From positions 271,402-330,040 of the forward strand of contig GG745364.1 of NCBI GenBank assembly GCA_000151295.1: a DNA stretch of 58,639 bases, given 5' to 3'. The translations under genes and the position numbers were made by a program. Position 1 is the stretch's first letter, and the number at the start of each line of letters is the position of its first letter. Source of the DNA: Allomyces macrogynus ATCC 38327 (lineage: Eukaryota; Blastocladiomycota; Blastocladiomycetes; Blastocladiales; Blastocladiaceae). Below are positions 1-11,203 of this stretch, piece by piece. The notes below the pieces were generated by a model, which was not told where the DNA came from, did no database searches, and was given only the letters and a program-made list of their open reading frames with translations.

Positions 1-206
1 GGAGGGAGGGGGGGGCGTAAACTAGAAGATACGACTCACTCTGTTTCAGTTACCCCACAACCCGCTCAGGCCTGCCTCCACGTTCCCACGTGGTCGGGGA
101 GATAGGCTTGGGCGCGGGCCAGTTTTGCGCCAAGGCGTTAGGATTCTTCGAGCCTTCGTTTCAATCTACACCCCCCCAGCTTCAGATCCGCCCGGTTGTT
201 CCAAAA

Positions 207-224
207 GGGGGGGGGGGGGGGGGG
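207..224. repeat. 18-nt G homopolymer
   Basis: An uninterrupted run of G on the + strand lies inside the last visible intron of the TEX9-like gene, so it reads as a C tract in the transcript. Runs of this length are polymorphic and sequencing-prone. Confidence 0.9.
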
Positions 225-234
225 CGTGCCGTAC

Positions 235-1241
235 TTTGCATCCCGCGCATCCGCATCCGTTGCTTTCGCCGCCTTCTCTTTCGCCGCCAATTCGCGCTTG
301 AGTTGGGCGATCTGTCCCTCGGCGGTCTCGGCACGGTGCGCGTCGCACTGTGCCTGCGTGGTCAGTTTCGTGTGCGCGGCTTGCAGGTTGGCGTGGTCCT
401 TGGTCAGTTTCCGGTGTGCGGACTCAAGTTGCGCGAGTATTGTCGTGGCCAGGTCGGTGGTGGATTTAGAGCGGGAGGAAGAGGCGTGCAGCTTGTCGAG
501 TTTGGATTCGACGACGAGCAGACGCGCCTTGAGGTACCGGTTGGTCGCCTCTGGTCGGGTCGTGCACGCGGGTCAGCAAGAGAACCATTGCGACACGGAT
601 AGATAGGGGGGCGGAGAGCATACCGAGCGTGTAATCCGTGTCGTCGTCAATCCCAGCATTCGCCGCGAGCGTCGCCGCAATTTGCTGGATCAGCGCGAGT
701 TCCTGCGCGGTCGCTTGTCGCGCCGATCCGGTCGACTTGCCCACCGCAGTCCCCGGCTTACGCGTCGAGGGAGCCGACGAGATCCGCCGCCCGCGCGCCG
801 CTGTCGACGATGAGGAAGCGGCGGGCGGTGGAGTTGGCACGGCGAGCGGCCTTGCAGGTGGGGAGGGGGGTGTGGGAGCGACGAGCGGTGCCGACTCGAG
901 CCGGGCGATACTTTCTTTCTGTGAACCGCGTAGCGGGTGAGCATTCTTGTCCACTTGATCGCGGCACGACAGCAGGTCGTGAGTACCACAGCAGCCTCGG
1001 TCGCAGCGAGCGCCTGCTTGGTCGACTGTGCGAGCTCCGCGTCGCGCGCGCGGTACCGCTGCTCGCGCTCGAGCAGGTCGCGGCTGAGCGCAGCGAGTCC
1101 GAGAGGGTCATCATTGTCGTGGTCGGCAGCTGGGTCGGCATCAGCGTCGTGGTCAAAGTCGTCATGGTAACTGATCGAATCGTTGTCGGTGCTGGCCGCC
1201 GTCGTGGCGGCGCGGGCGTCGTTCTTCTGGCTGGAGAGCAT
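235..1241 (-). CDS. TEX9: TEX9-like coiled-coil protein
   Basis: The start is the ATG at 1241. Three exons can be assembled: 1241-987, 918-624 and 550-235, with GT-AG introns that keep phase. The N-terminus is Asp/His-rich and acidic and is followed by a segment around DLLEREQRYRARDAELAQST, which resembles the TEX9 N-terminal motif (LLxxEExYxxLNAELExKT). A Pro/Ser/Ala-rich linker follows, then a helix around QELALIQQIAATLAAN, the stretch EATNRYLKARLLVVESKLDK and a long coiled coil to the end of exon 3. TEX9 proteins are coiled-coil proteins linked to centriolar satellites and cilia, which would suit a zoosporic organism (inference). The next intron holds an 18-nt C tract on the coding strand. 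A following exon from about 145 may run to a TGA near 46 but is not coiled coil, so the 3' end is uncertain. The family call is moderate. Confidence 0.6.
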
Positions 1242-1545
1242 GTCGGCAGCGGGATCACAATGCGATGCGGCAAGTTGGGGTCGTCGGAGAGGATGCGGGC
1301 AAGAGGGGATCAGCAGCGGCACGTTGTCCTCGATTTTCGACGAAGGACGGTGTTTGGTTGGGCAAACGTGACCGTGATCCCTGGCTTGCTCGGCCGCACC
1401 CCTCCGTCCTCCCTCGCGTCGTGCTTGACGACGTCCTTTCAACCAACGTCAACGCGTCTACCGCGCCAGCACCACGACCAACGATCCCGCCCTTGCCCGC
1501 AACCAACCTCTGCCATCAGCACGCGCGCACCTGCCCGCCGCCAAG
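1242..1545. promoter_or_regulatory. Divergent promoter between TEX9-like and CCDC6-like genes
   Basis: About 300 bp separate the two ATGs, which are read in opposite directions, so both promoters and 5' UTRs must lie here or overlap the genes. I see no TATA box. The + strand start has the context GCCAAGATGGC, which is also found at the start of the gene at 13996. Confidence 0.5.
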
Positions 1546-3055
1546 ATGGCCTGCCCGCGCCCCACCACCACCGCCGACCCGGCCCCGACCGCCGCCGCCG
1601 CCGACGCGGCGCTCGCGACGCTCAAAGCCTACGTTTCCGCGACGCTCGCGTCGACCGACCCTTCCGCGCCTCCCAGTTTCGCTCCAACGACTCCACCCGA
1701 CGCGTCGCACCTGCCTCGCCCACGCACGCGCACGGCCTCTGTCTCAAGCCTGCACGGCCGTCCCGAATCGGTCGTCGCGCCGTTACGGTCGCTCTACTAC
1801 GACCTTTTGCATGTGGCCGCGCAACTCCACGGCGTCATCTTTACTGAACACTTGACACCGCTCGGGACGCCGGCTGTCGGCCCGAATGGCGGCGGGGCCG
1901 AGGAGCCCGGGGACGCGCTGCGCGCGCTGGAAAAGACCGTGAGCGACCAAAAGCGACTGTTGCACAAGAGCAAGATTGATTTGGATGTGGAGCGTGGCCT
2001 GAATAAGGTGTTGCGCAATGAGAATGCCGAGTTGAAAAAGCACATGGTGCAGCTCGTACGTTGCCATCTCTGCGTTGGTCCTGTCTTTTTATTGCGGGGC
2101 GGAACACTGACGTCGCTCGGCAATCCCCCGATAGGCCGTCGTCTCCGAGCAAGAAGAAGAAGCCCTGACGAACCGGTTCCTTGCGCGCATCGACGAGCTC
2201 AACAAGGAAAAGGCGCGCATTATTTCCGAGGTCGAGCGCGAAGAAGAGTTTATCACGAATACTTTACAAAAGCGGCTCGTGCAACTGCAGCGCGAAAAGA
2301 TCGCCATGGAGAACCAGCTCGAGCAGGAACAGGAGGCCATGGTCAACCGGCTCGCCAAGCAGCTCGACGCGCTGCGATCGCCGTCCAGCGCGGGCGCGTC
2401 GCTCGCGCACGTCGAGCCCACGGCGATTGGCGCGTTGTCAGGTGGGACGAGTCCCGCGGTGGGACCGATGGAGAGGCACGTTATTTGGGTCGGTTAGTTC
2501 GCGGCGATGGGGAGCGGATTGTCTTACGGTTTGGATTTGAATGTAGTCTCCCGCGCCGCCGCAGCAGCACGCACGGTTCTATTCACGACGTGCCGCTGAT
2601 GACGCCGCCGCCCATGGCCGACATTCTGCGCGCCGAAGTCCAAGGGTTGCGGTTCAAGGTCCAGGAACTCGAGCGCGAGAGTACGTCGGCGACCCGGCCC
2701 GTGCTCCTCCACCCACCCGCACCTGCTCACGCGTTTTTTTTTCTTTGCGTAGACGAGGCCAAGACGGCCAAGCTCAAGGCATGGCGCGACGAGCTGCTCG
2801 TGCTGCGGCAAAAGTTTGGCCAGCCGATCGAAGACCTGTTCCAGGACCAGTACGCTCTCTTGCCGTCGCTTTTCGCGTCGCGCTGGGTGGATTGCTGACG
2901 ATTGCCAAATGGTGTAGACGGAGCACGCCCGCATCGCCGAGCCCGCGCGCGCGGCGCATTTCCGCGCACTCCACCACGTCCTAGACTTGTCGCTCGGGCC
3001 CCCCTACAACTTCAAAGACCGCTCTCAGGAACTTGGACTTGTAGAGACGACGTGA
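1546..3055 (+). CDS. CCDC6: CCDC6-family coiled-coil protein
   Basis: The start is the ATG at 1546 in the context GCCAAGATGGC. Exon 1 (1546-2055) encodes an Ala/Pro/Thr-rich head, then a coiled coil with EKTVSDQKRLLHKSKIDLD. Exon 2 from 2135 carries the family signature: EREEEFITNTLQKRL, then LQREKIAMENQLEQEQEAMV and NRLAKQLDAL. This matches the CCDC6 repeats (EEEFxxNxLxxKL, LENxLEQEQEALVNRL). Later exons encode MADILRAEVQGLRFKVQELE and, after a donor near 2680, a further helical segment from about 2755. The junction near 2470-2550 and the last junction near 2840-2917 do not resolve into one clean frame with canonical sites. A conserved-looking tail frame ends at TGA 3053-3055, whereas strict GT-AG splicing at 2839/2917 would end near 2984. 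CCDC6 proteins are scaffold-like; no enzymatic role is expected. Confidence 0.75.
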
Positions 3056-3643
3056 CCGCGACGCGACGCGTCGCACGGTGCGCGGCGGGTGGAGGACGAG
3101 GTCGCCCCTGTTCTTTTCAGAACGGCCGGCGCTGTGAAATTGCCGGTAGGGAGGGGCGCGAGACGGGCTAATGAGTGCGAATCAAAGGCATTTTTTTGGG
3201 ACCGCGTGCGCGTGCATTGGAGGGTTGGGATAGCGTTCCAAGGGTTGGCAGATGTGTGCATGCTCGCACCGAGGTTCGATCCGGCGGCTGTCACAAAATT
3301 CCGTGTGCTTTGACGTGAAGGAAATTTCAGGTTATCATTGGGAGTTTTGCTGGTGCAAGTTACAACGTCGGTCGCTGATCAACTCGACAAAAAGACTCGC
3401 CACGTTCGACGAAAGAACAGCACCATCAACACGCCAGCTGCCCTGCTTCCTTGCTCTCTCTCCGCTCTTCACTTCACCGCGACGGACCCCACTCCCTCCA
3501 CTCTGTCTCACTGCACGACGCCCCGACTCTCGCGCGTGCTCGCTACTGGCTCGCTCTCGCATCCCTTGCGCCTATCCGAGCGCCTGATCCGCGCCGCATT
3601 TCGTGTGCCGGCCCACTTCACCAACCTCTGATCACGCACCACC
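3056..3643. other. Intergenic region upstream of CPR
   Basis: About 590 bp hold the 3' end of the CCDC6-like transcript and the 5' region of the reductase. The last 200 bases are C/T-rich, as is common in fungal 5' UTRs. I see no TATA box or convincing extra gene. A B-box-like GGTTCGATCC at about 3270 is not part of a tRNA fold. Confidence 0.5.
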
Positions 3644-5824
3644 ATGGCGGGTCACCACTCGGCGCCGCTCATCGATGCGTCGGACCTTTTGATTCTCGGC
3701 GCGCTCGCGCTCGGCGGAGCCCTGTGGCTGTTCCGCGGCCGCAACAGCGACGCCAATACCAAGAAAGTCGATCCGCGCGCGGCGGCGCGCGTCGCCAAGA
3801 CGCCCGACGGCCGGTCGTTGGCCGCCAAGTTTGAGCAGGACGGCAAGGACATGGTCGTGCTTTACGGCAGTCAGACGGGGACCGGTATGATTCTTTGATC
3901 AAGCGGCGATATGCACGCGCAGAGATCGACACGGGGCAGAGGTGCGGACGGAGTCGGACTGACAGCCGCCGGATCGATGGTGTGTAGCCGAGGACTATGC
4001 TGGGCGGCTCGTCAAGGACGCGGCCAAGTACGGCCTGCACGCGCTTGCGCTCGACCCAGAGGACATTGATATCGAGGAACTGAGCAAGGTCCCGGCCACC
4101 AAGCTCGTCATCTTTGTCGTCGCGACGTACGGCGAGGGCGAGCCGACGGATAACGCCGTTGCCCTGCACGAGTTCCTCTCGCAGCAAGTCGAAGAGTACC
4201 GCGACGCCGCGGCCGACGAGAAGCCGCTGCGCAACCTGCACTATGCCGTCTTTGGCCTCGGCAACAAGACGTACGAGCTGTTCAATGCCATGGCGCGCAA
4301 TATCGACAAGTGGTGCACGGCCCTGGGCGCGACGCGTGTCGGGCCTGCGGGGAGGGCGACGATGACGCCAACATGGAAGAGGATTTCGCGAATTGGCGCG
4401 ATACGGTCTGGTCCGAGTTTGCGCAGTTTTACGGGATCGATTTGGCTGCTTCTGCGGCCAAGGCCGCGGCGGCGGGCCTGTCGCGGTCGTTTAAGCTCGT
4501 CGATCATTTGCTCGCGCCTGCGACGGTCTACCGCGGCGAGCTCGGCGACAAGGCGCTGACGACGTACGACGCCAAGAACCCGTTCATGGCCAAGATTGTC
4601 GCGACGCGCGAGCTGTTTTCGGGCAAGGAGGCCGGCGAAGTGCGCAACTGCGTGCACGTCGAGCTCGACCTGGCCGGTTCCAAGCTGACGTACCAGCCGG
4701 GCGACCATCTCGCGATCTGGCCGCAGAACCAGGCCGTTGAGGTCGATCAGCTCGCCAAGGCCTTGGGGCTCACGGACCGCCTCGACCAAATCTTCTCACT
4801 GACGGCGACCGACCCGGCAGCCCGTAAAAAGCACCCGTTCCCGTGCCCAACGACCTACCGCGCGGCGTTCACGCACTACCTCGACATTGCCGTCCCGCCC
4901 AAGCCGCACATCCTGCAAGCGTGGTTGCCGCATATCAAGGACGTGGCGACCCGTGCCATATACGCGCAGTTGGCCTCGGACAAGGCCGCCTATGCCGCGG
5001 AAATCGGCGACCGGCACACGACCGCGGCGGAGCTGCTGCTCGCTCACCCGATTGTCCCGGCGCTCCCGCTCGACGTGGTTCTGGAATCGTTCACGCGCAT
5101 TCAGCCGCGGTACTACTCGATCTCGTCGTCACCGCGGTACCTCGGCGACAATAACCGCGTGCACATTACGGCCACGGTCCTGCGGTACACGTCGGCCGCC
5201 AAGAACAAGACCGTCAACGGCCTCTGCACGCGGTACTTGCTCGACCTGCATGAACAGCTCCAGGCGAACCCGGGTGCAGCTCTGTCGGCGCCGGTGACGA
5301 TTCGGCACGCGGCGTTCAAACTGCCCCGGCAGAACGCGACGCCCGTGATCATGATCGGGCCCGGTACGGGCGTGGCCCCGTTCCGCGGCTTCGTCCAGGA
5401 ACGGTGTTTCCTGGCCGCAAAAGCCAAGGCGTCGACGTCGGCGATCCCCCCGGCCCCGCTCGGTGAGTCCCTCCTCTTCTTTGGGTGCCGGTACGAGGCG
5501 CACGATTTCCTGTACGCGACCGAGTGGCCCGAGTACATTGCAAAGGAGGGGCTGTCGGAATTGATCACGGCGTTCTCGCGCGACGGAGCCAGCAAGGTGT
5601 ACGTCCAACACCGGTTGGCGGAGCATGGAGATCGGGTCTGGGAGTTGGTGCGTAAGGGCGCACACGTGTATGTCTGTGGCGACGCGAAGAATATGGCGCG
5701 CGACGTGCAGCGGTGGTTTGTCGAGGCGGCGATGTCCCGCGGCGGGTTGCCGGAGGATAAGGCCGAACGGTTCGTCAAGGATATGCGGACCAAGGGGCGG
5801 TACCTCGAGGACGTGTGGGCGTAG
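3644..5824 (+). CDS. NCP1: NADPH-cytochrome P450 reductase (apparent frameshift)
   Basis: This diflavin reductase passes electrons from NADPH via FAD and FMN to microsomal P450s and other haem acceptors at the ER membrane. The start is ATG 3644 (CACCATGG). Exon 1 (3644-3884) holds an N-terminal membrane anchor (LLILGALALGGALWLF); exon 2 is 3988-5824. FMN-domain motifs are GSQTGTAEDYA (across the splice), ATYGEGEPTDNA and FGLGNKTYELFN. FAD and NADPH motifs are RYYSISSSP, GPGTGVAPFRGF and FFGCR, and the C-terminal DVWA carries the expected aromatic. The length is about 692 aa, normal for the family. Near 4348 the frame must shift by one base between GATRVGPAG and GEGDDDANMEEDF, in a run of G. 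With one base restored the exon lengths sum to a multiple of three. Either the locus is broken or, more likely, one G was lost in assembly. Confidence 0.93.
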
Positions 5825-6557
5825 ATGGTGGATGGGGTCAAGGTAGTGGAGTTGGTCGGTGGTTGGAGGAGATCAGGAGAAGAACTTTGCGGAAATGGCA
5901 GCGGCAGCGAAGGTGGCAGAGGCGGGTGTATTTTTATCTTAATTGATTCGGTCGTGCATGCATTCTGGACTGGGATTTGTTCTTTCGCAGCCGTGGCAGA
6001 GGAAGGCACGGAGCGCGACATCAGGCGACAACAACATGCGTGCAAGAAAGACAACAACAACGGGCGCAGGTGCAGGCGCGAGAGCGGATCAGCGAGCGGG
6101 TAGAAGATAGGTGACAGCAATCGGCGGGTCGGCAGACAGCTGAGAGAGGAAACAAGATCGACGCGATCATGTGCGGCGACTGCAATAGCCGTGGCGGGCG
6201 GGGATGTGGGTGGGAGCGTCGCCAGTGTCCCGTGTCACGACGCCCGCGGTGGAACCGCCGTTGCCTGGGTTCCCAGCGGGGTATTGTGGCGTGGTGACGG
6301 GGACGGCCGCAAACACGATCCACCGCTCCTCACCCGCACCGTGCTCCCAACCGTATAGACCCACACCCGCAGTGTTGTGCCGTGTTCGCAACACAGCCGC
6401 CCGCGCGCGGATTCCCGGGGGTACTTTGTAGGTGCAGCGTGTCCTGCCACCGCCAGTGGCCGTCTCTCGCCGCTGACCCCGGACCCGTTCTTGTTTTCAC
6501 AGCCTGGTGCCATTACGCGCGCGATCAGCGACTCGACCAGCAGCGACTCGACTTCCG

Positions 6558-6576
6558 CCCCCCCCCCCCCCCCCCC
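6558..6576. repeat. 19-nt C homopolymer
   Basis: A continuous run of C on the + strand in the gene-poor interval. It is one of four G/C homopolymers of 13 or more bases in this window. Confidence 0.85.
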
Positions 6577-7278
6577 GGGAAGGCCGAAAACCCCGCGGCG
6601 GTTATGGGGGGGTTGCGCGACGCAAACCGCCAATACGACTGCAAGAAGATGCGCTGTTGAAATGAGCAGTTTCACCAGAAAGTCAACAAGGCACACAACA
6701 AGCGCAAGACGGCTGAGGAGTCGGTGCTCTTTGACTGCAAGGACCTGGCCCGCCGCGGCAAAATTTTGACCAAGTACACGTGACCCGGAATGTCGACGAG
6801 CGTGTGGGCCTCGATGGCTGCGGTATCAACGTCGCCGTCGACGCCGACGGCCGTGCATGGGACGGCTGTCGTGTTTGGGGATGGTGTCGGCCGTGACGTT
6901 TGGGAATGCCGTTTGGGACGCCAACATGCACCGGGTTTTGGTTCCACTATGCCATGACCCGCTTCTCCACCGTCGTCTCCAATAATTTACGAGTCCGGGT
7001 TCGCGTTCCGGTTTGCCGCGTCGACGCCGCGGCCGGTCCCGTCGACGAAGCTCGCGGGTCCGGGATTCTGGTTCAACGCCGCTCCCGCTGCTGCTGCCGG
7101 GTAGGGTGCGATTGACCAGCAGACGCTGATGTTGACGTTGGCCGGGAACGTCGAGAGCCCGAACGACGTGTCGGCGCGCGCCAGAGAGGACTGTTGGACC
7201 TCGGTCGATTTAGGTTGAATGATGGACGCGATGAGCGGTGATTGACCCGGGGACGAATGATGCTGACACATGGACGTG

Positions 7279-7317
7279 GACTGGACCCGGACTGGACCCG
7301 GACTGGACCCGGACTGG
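7279..7317 (+). repeat. 11-bp tandem repeat (CTGGACCCGGA)n
   Basis: Three full copies of an 11-bp unit plus flanking partial copies. Any minus-strand reading gives an SGSSPGPVRVQ-type peptide repeat. A second 11-bp repeat with a related core (ACGTGGACT) occurs at 43206-43247. Confidence 0.8.
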
Positions 7318-7406
7318 GTGGAGGTGTATGAGTGAAGCAACGGTGCTTGTCCTTGTTGAAGAATATACCAGGAGACTTGGAGACAATCACACCAAGCATC
7401 TCGACT

Positions 7407-7616
7407 TCAAAAGGTATAGGCGTGGAGCGCAATAAAACCAGCGGCACACCACCCTCGACTGCTCCACAAGGTCCCGCCCAGCATTGCGGTCACGGCCGCC
7501 GCGATCGTCAGCACGCGGTCCTTAAGCGCGTCGTCCATGGTCTCGAGCGTGCTGCAAATGTAGGACGCGATCCGCGTGTCGATGGCAACAATGTGCGCAG
7601 CGGTGGCAGCGTCCAT
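7407..7616 (-). CDS. Small hydrophobic ORF, doubtful
   Basis: An ATG at 7616 opens a 69-codon frame. The N-terminal half looks helical (DTRIASYICSTLETMDDALK) and is followed by a hydrophobic stretch (VLTIAAAVTAMLGG) that could be a membrane helix. I recognise no family. No splice-linked partner is obvious, and the frame sits in the gene-poor interval among other short minus-strand frames. It may be a fragment of a decayed gene or a chance ORF. Confidence 0.2.
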   Translation of the reverse strand: MDAATAAHIVAIDTRIASYICSTLETMDDALKDRVLTIAAAVTAMLGGTLWSSRGWCAAGFIALHAYTF

Positions 7617-8177
7617 GAATCCTCATATGTAGAGCCGTGATCATGCCCCCAAAGTTTTCTCGCACTGATTAAGTATTCTAAACTACCGATGCTATATTCT
7701 CCACCAGTCCTACCTGCATCCAACTATCAGCGTGTGTCGAGGATGCCGCTCGAGTCGGTGCGACGACGGCCGAGACAACAAGATCGACGCGATCACGTGT
7801 ATCTCGAACCCACGGTCCGCACCCCCTGCATAAGGCGTTCGGGAACCAGCGAACAGCCGTGGGCGACCCGACCAGGTCGGCCCTGACCTTCCTGTCGCGG
7901 CACCCACGCTCCCGCGACAGCCCAGCCGCGACCGCCGCGACCCGCGACTGCGCTCCATCTGCGGCCTTGCCTGACTCACGCAGGCCCACCGTACGCATCG
8001 CCAACACTTTCTTCGCCGCCGCCCCATCTCGCGCCGTCCCGTCGTGGCCACCGCCGCTCGTCGTGGCGCCGCGTCATCGCACCCGTCGATCCGCCCCGAA
8101 TCCTTCGCCCGTCGGCGACCCTGCCCCTCGAACCACTTATCGCCACTTAGCGCGTTCCACTCGATCTCCACCATTCG

Positions 8178-11100
8178 ATGCCTCGCCAACGTGCCGCACG
8201 CCGCCGCCGGCGCGTCTCCGACCCACCGCGGCCCACCGCCACCACAGCAACCGCTTCCGACGACGACGTCGAAGAAACGCACCCAACGCTCGCTCGCGCC
8301 GCTGACCCAGACCCGGACCTTGAACATGCCCATGGCGATCCGCTCGGCCACACCACGGTCCGCACCGACTCGGGCGCGTTCCCGGGCCCGGGCGTGCCCG
8401 TGCGCCGCACCGCGGCGGAGCGTACCGACGCCGTGATCGACCGCGAGGACGAGCAGGTGCGCCGCGCGTACCGGTCGGCGTTGGTCGCGGCATGTGGGGT
8501 GGCGCTCACGGGCGTCGGTAAGTACACCGTCATCATCATGGTCCCCATCATCACACGCGCGATCTGACCGGATGCGTTGGACAGGGTGCGCGCTCGCGCT
8601 CTACTTTGCGCTGCACAGCGTCGAGGCGGACCGGTTCACGCGCGCGTGGGACGCGCTCTGCGAGCAAAACGTGCGGCTGCTCGACGTCGCGTTCAACCAG
8701 CGGCTCGCCAACTCGGTCGGTATAATCCTGCCTCTTTCTCTAATTTTGGAGCGCGCGCTTGCTCACTTGTTCCCGTCGGTCAGGCGCGGAACGTGGCCGC
8801 GTACTTGTACGCCGTGCCCGTCATCAGCGAAGGTCCGTGCCAACACGGTTTCTGTGCGGCAGTCCTGGCTTTCCTCACGGCCGCTTGCTGCTGAAGAGAA
8901 CCTCTACGAGTTTACGAACCGGTCCTCGTTCGACATGTCGATCCTGACGGCCGTCGGGAGCCACCCGATCCTGACCTACGAGCAGCTGCCGCAATTCGAA
9001 GCGCACTACAACTTGCAAGTCTGGCCCAAGCCGCTCCCACCCGAAAGCACGGTGCGTGTCGACGGCCGTCCCATCGTCTCGCCCGTGCTTTTCGTGTACG
9101 TCGCCACCGTGCACCAAGTCTGTCGATTGGCTTCGTTCACTGACGATGCGCGTGCCGCAACTACTTGGTAGCTATCCGGCCGCCGTCAAGCCGGGGCTGC
9201 TGGGCTTCAACCAAATGAGCTACGTGTCGCGGCGCGCTGGGATCCTCGCCCTGCTGAGGTCGCCCACCAAGCAAATCGCCATGTCCGACCCGCTCCGTCT
9301 CGTCCCATACAACCACCGCGGCTTTCTCATCTGGGTGCGCGCATTGCCGCGCCCCACCGCCGACCACGCCACGCCCTTCACCGACTGGATGGGCACCATC
9401 TCCGTCGAAACCACGACGATCCTGACCGTGGCGCTCGGCACGCAAGCCTCGTCGCAAGGCGTCTTCATGGACATTCTCCACCCGACGGGCGAGCTCATTT
9501 TCACCACCGTCCCGGCCAATACGACGCGGCACCGGCTCTTACACACCGCGTCACGCACCTACACAGTCCCCGTCCTCGACCAGACATGGACCGCTCGGTG
9601 CTTCGCGTCCACGCGGTTCCGTCACTCCCTCGTGACCACCTGGCCCGCAGCCATCGCCGCCATCACCGCCGCCGTCTTCGCAGTCGCCGGCGAAGCGACG
9701 CGCCGCGGCGTCTTACGGTGGCACGCGGCCCAGCGCGCGCTGACGCGGTACGCCGGCCAAGACGAAATGCTCGCGATGCTCGCGCGGTCCGGTCGCGCCG
9801 TCCTCGAAGCGTTACCCGACGCGCTCCTCGTCGTGAACTCCCGCGGCCGCCTGCTTGGGATCAACGCTGCGGCCGTCGCGCTCACCGGGTACTCGGTGAC
9901 TGACCTCGAACAGGTGCGCGTGACCCGCATCCTCGCGCCGAGCCATACCGCGGTCCTCCCGGAAACGGGCACCCTGCCCTTGGGCCAATTTGACGGGACC
10001 TTGTACCGTGCGTCCGGATCGGCGGTTCCGGTGAGCATGTCGGTGAATGACACGCGCGACGCGGCGGTGAGTGTGTCCGACGCGGTGGCGGCGGGGGTGA
10101 CGCCGCTCAGCGCCGACCAGTCGGACGCGATCGCACAGGTCGTGCTCTTCCATGATATTTCCGACCAGGTCGACGCGCAGCACCGGCGCGAAGTTGCGCA
10201 GATGGATCGTGCGCGGGCGACGGGAACGCGCGCGGCACTGTTGACGACGCTGGCGAGGCTGATTGTGCCGCAGACGCGCGCGGTCGATGACGCGATGCAG
10301 GCGCTGCAGAGGGCGGCGGCGGTCATGGGAACGGGGTCGCCGCCGCGGAGGACGGCAGGGCGGGCGCGGATATCGAGTGCGGCGGACGAACTGGCCGCGG
10401 GGGTCACGGCCGCTCAGCACATGGCCGCGCTCGGGTCCGACTTGGCGCTTCTCGTGGACGTGCCGCGCTCGTTTTCCGACGGCGGGAGCACGAACGGCGT
10501 GCGGCTGTGCGACTTGATGGACGAGGCGCTCGCCGCGCGCGATCGCGAAGTTTCAGGGAAGCGGGTCGCGGTTCTGACGGCCGCAGACCCGCCCGGAGTG
10601 AGGATTGCGGGCCCCGACCTGGCCGCCGTCCGGATCTTGATCGCCAAGATGCTCCTGATCGGGTCGGTGGTCGCGGCCGACGGCGCGGTATGGAGCGTGC
10701 GGTACTCGGTCCTGCGCGGGCGGCTCGTCCTGCACCAGGAGTTGTCGGCGATGAGCACGTACGTCGACTTGGCCGGACTCGATGATTTGGGGTTACAGCA
10801 CGCGTCGCTCGGGCAGCATTTTGGGGCGCTGCCGTTGACCTACCTCGCGCTGATCCGGTACGTTCGTCGGCTCGAGGGCACGTTTGCGCGGTCGGCGGAT
10901 TCGGTGAAGGGCATCATGCTGCATGTTGAGGTGAGTGGATGGCAATTTGATCGTGGGGATCGGGAGGGTGCGGCAGTGAACGTTGATCGATTCCGATTCA
11001 ACTGGACGCGTCTAGGTCCCGCTTGCGAAAATGGGGGTGTGGGCGATTTTCCCGTCTGGTGGGGGAAGATCGTGAACGAAGCATGGAGGACATGGTCGGC

Positions 11101-11203
11101 GGTTGCGGCTCGGGAACTGGGCAGAGCACGATTGAAGCGACGCCAAGGAAGGAACGGATCCATAGTTGTCGAGTGTCCTGAGCTGTTATCACGTGAGAAC
11201 TGA
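8178..11203 (+). CDS. CHASE-PAS sensor with degenerate histidine-kinase core
   Basis: The start is ATG 8178. Exons are 8178-8517, 8585-8715, 8784-8832, 8897-9117 and 9191-11203, joined by in-phase GT-AG introns; they sum to 918 codons. The order is: charged cytoplasmic head, first membrane helix (VAACGVALTGVGCALALYFA), extracellular CHASE domain (ARNVAAYLYAVPVISEENLY through LRLVPYNHRGFLIWVRALP), second helix (WPAAIAAITAAVFAVAG), PAS domain (LPDALLVVNSRGRLLGINAA), then a DHp/HATPase-like region. In the DHp-like helix the phospho-accepting His of an H-box is replaced (LARLIVPQTRAV). At the N-box position the sequence reads ILIAKMLLIG, without the conserved Asn, and no G-boxes or receiver domain follow. 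It therefore probably senses a ligand without canonical kinase activity. A good donor (GAG|GTGAGT) at 10930 could remove the last part of the frame and alter the C-terminus. Confidence 0.8.

Larger units (their letters stand above)
5825..8177. other. Gene-poor 2.35-kb interval with fragmentary ORFs
   Basis: I find no gene that I can support. The region contains a C homopolymer at 6558-6576 and an 11-bp tandem repeat near 7281-7313. A short + strand frame at 6620-6783 reads NEQFHQKVNKAHNKRKTAEE and onward, interrupted by a TGA. Several short minus-strand frames lie between 6987 and 7616, including one with a hydrophobic segment. Codon usage lacks the strong G/C third-position bias of neighbouring genes. 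It may hold decayed coding sequence or unusually long regulatory DNA for the sensor gene downstream. Confidence 0.4.

Noticed and set aside
3262..3290. tRNA gene suggested by B-box-like GGTTCGATCC
   Set aside because: Flanking bases do not form the T-arm or acceptor stems and no A box lies at the right distance.
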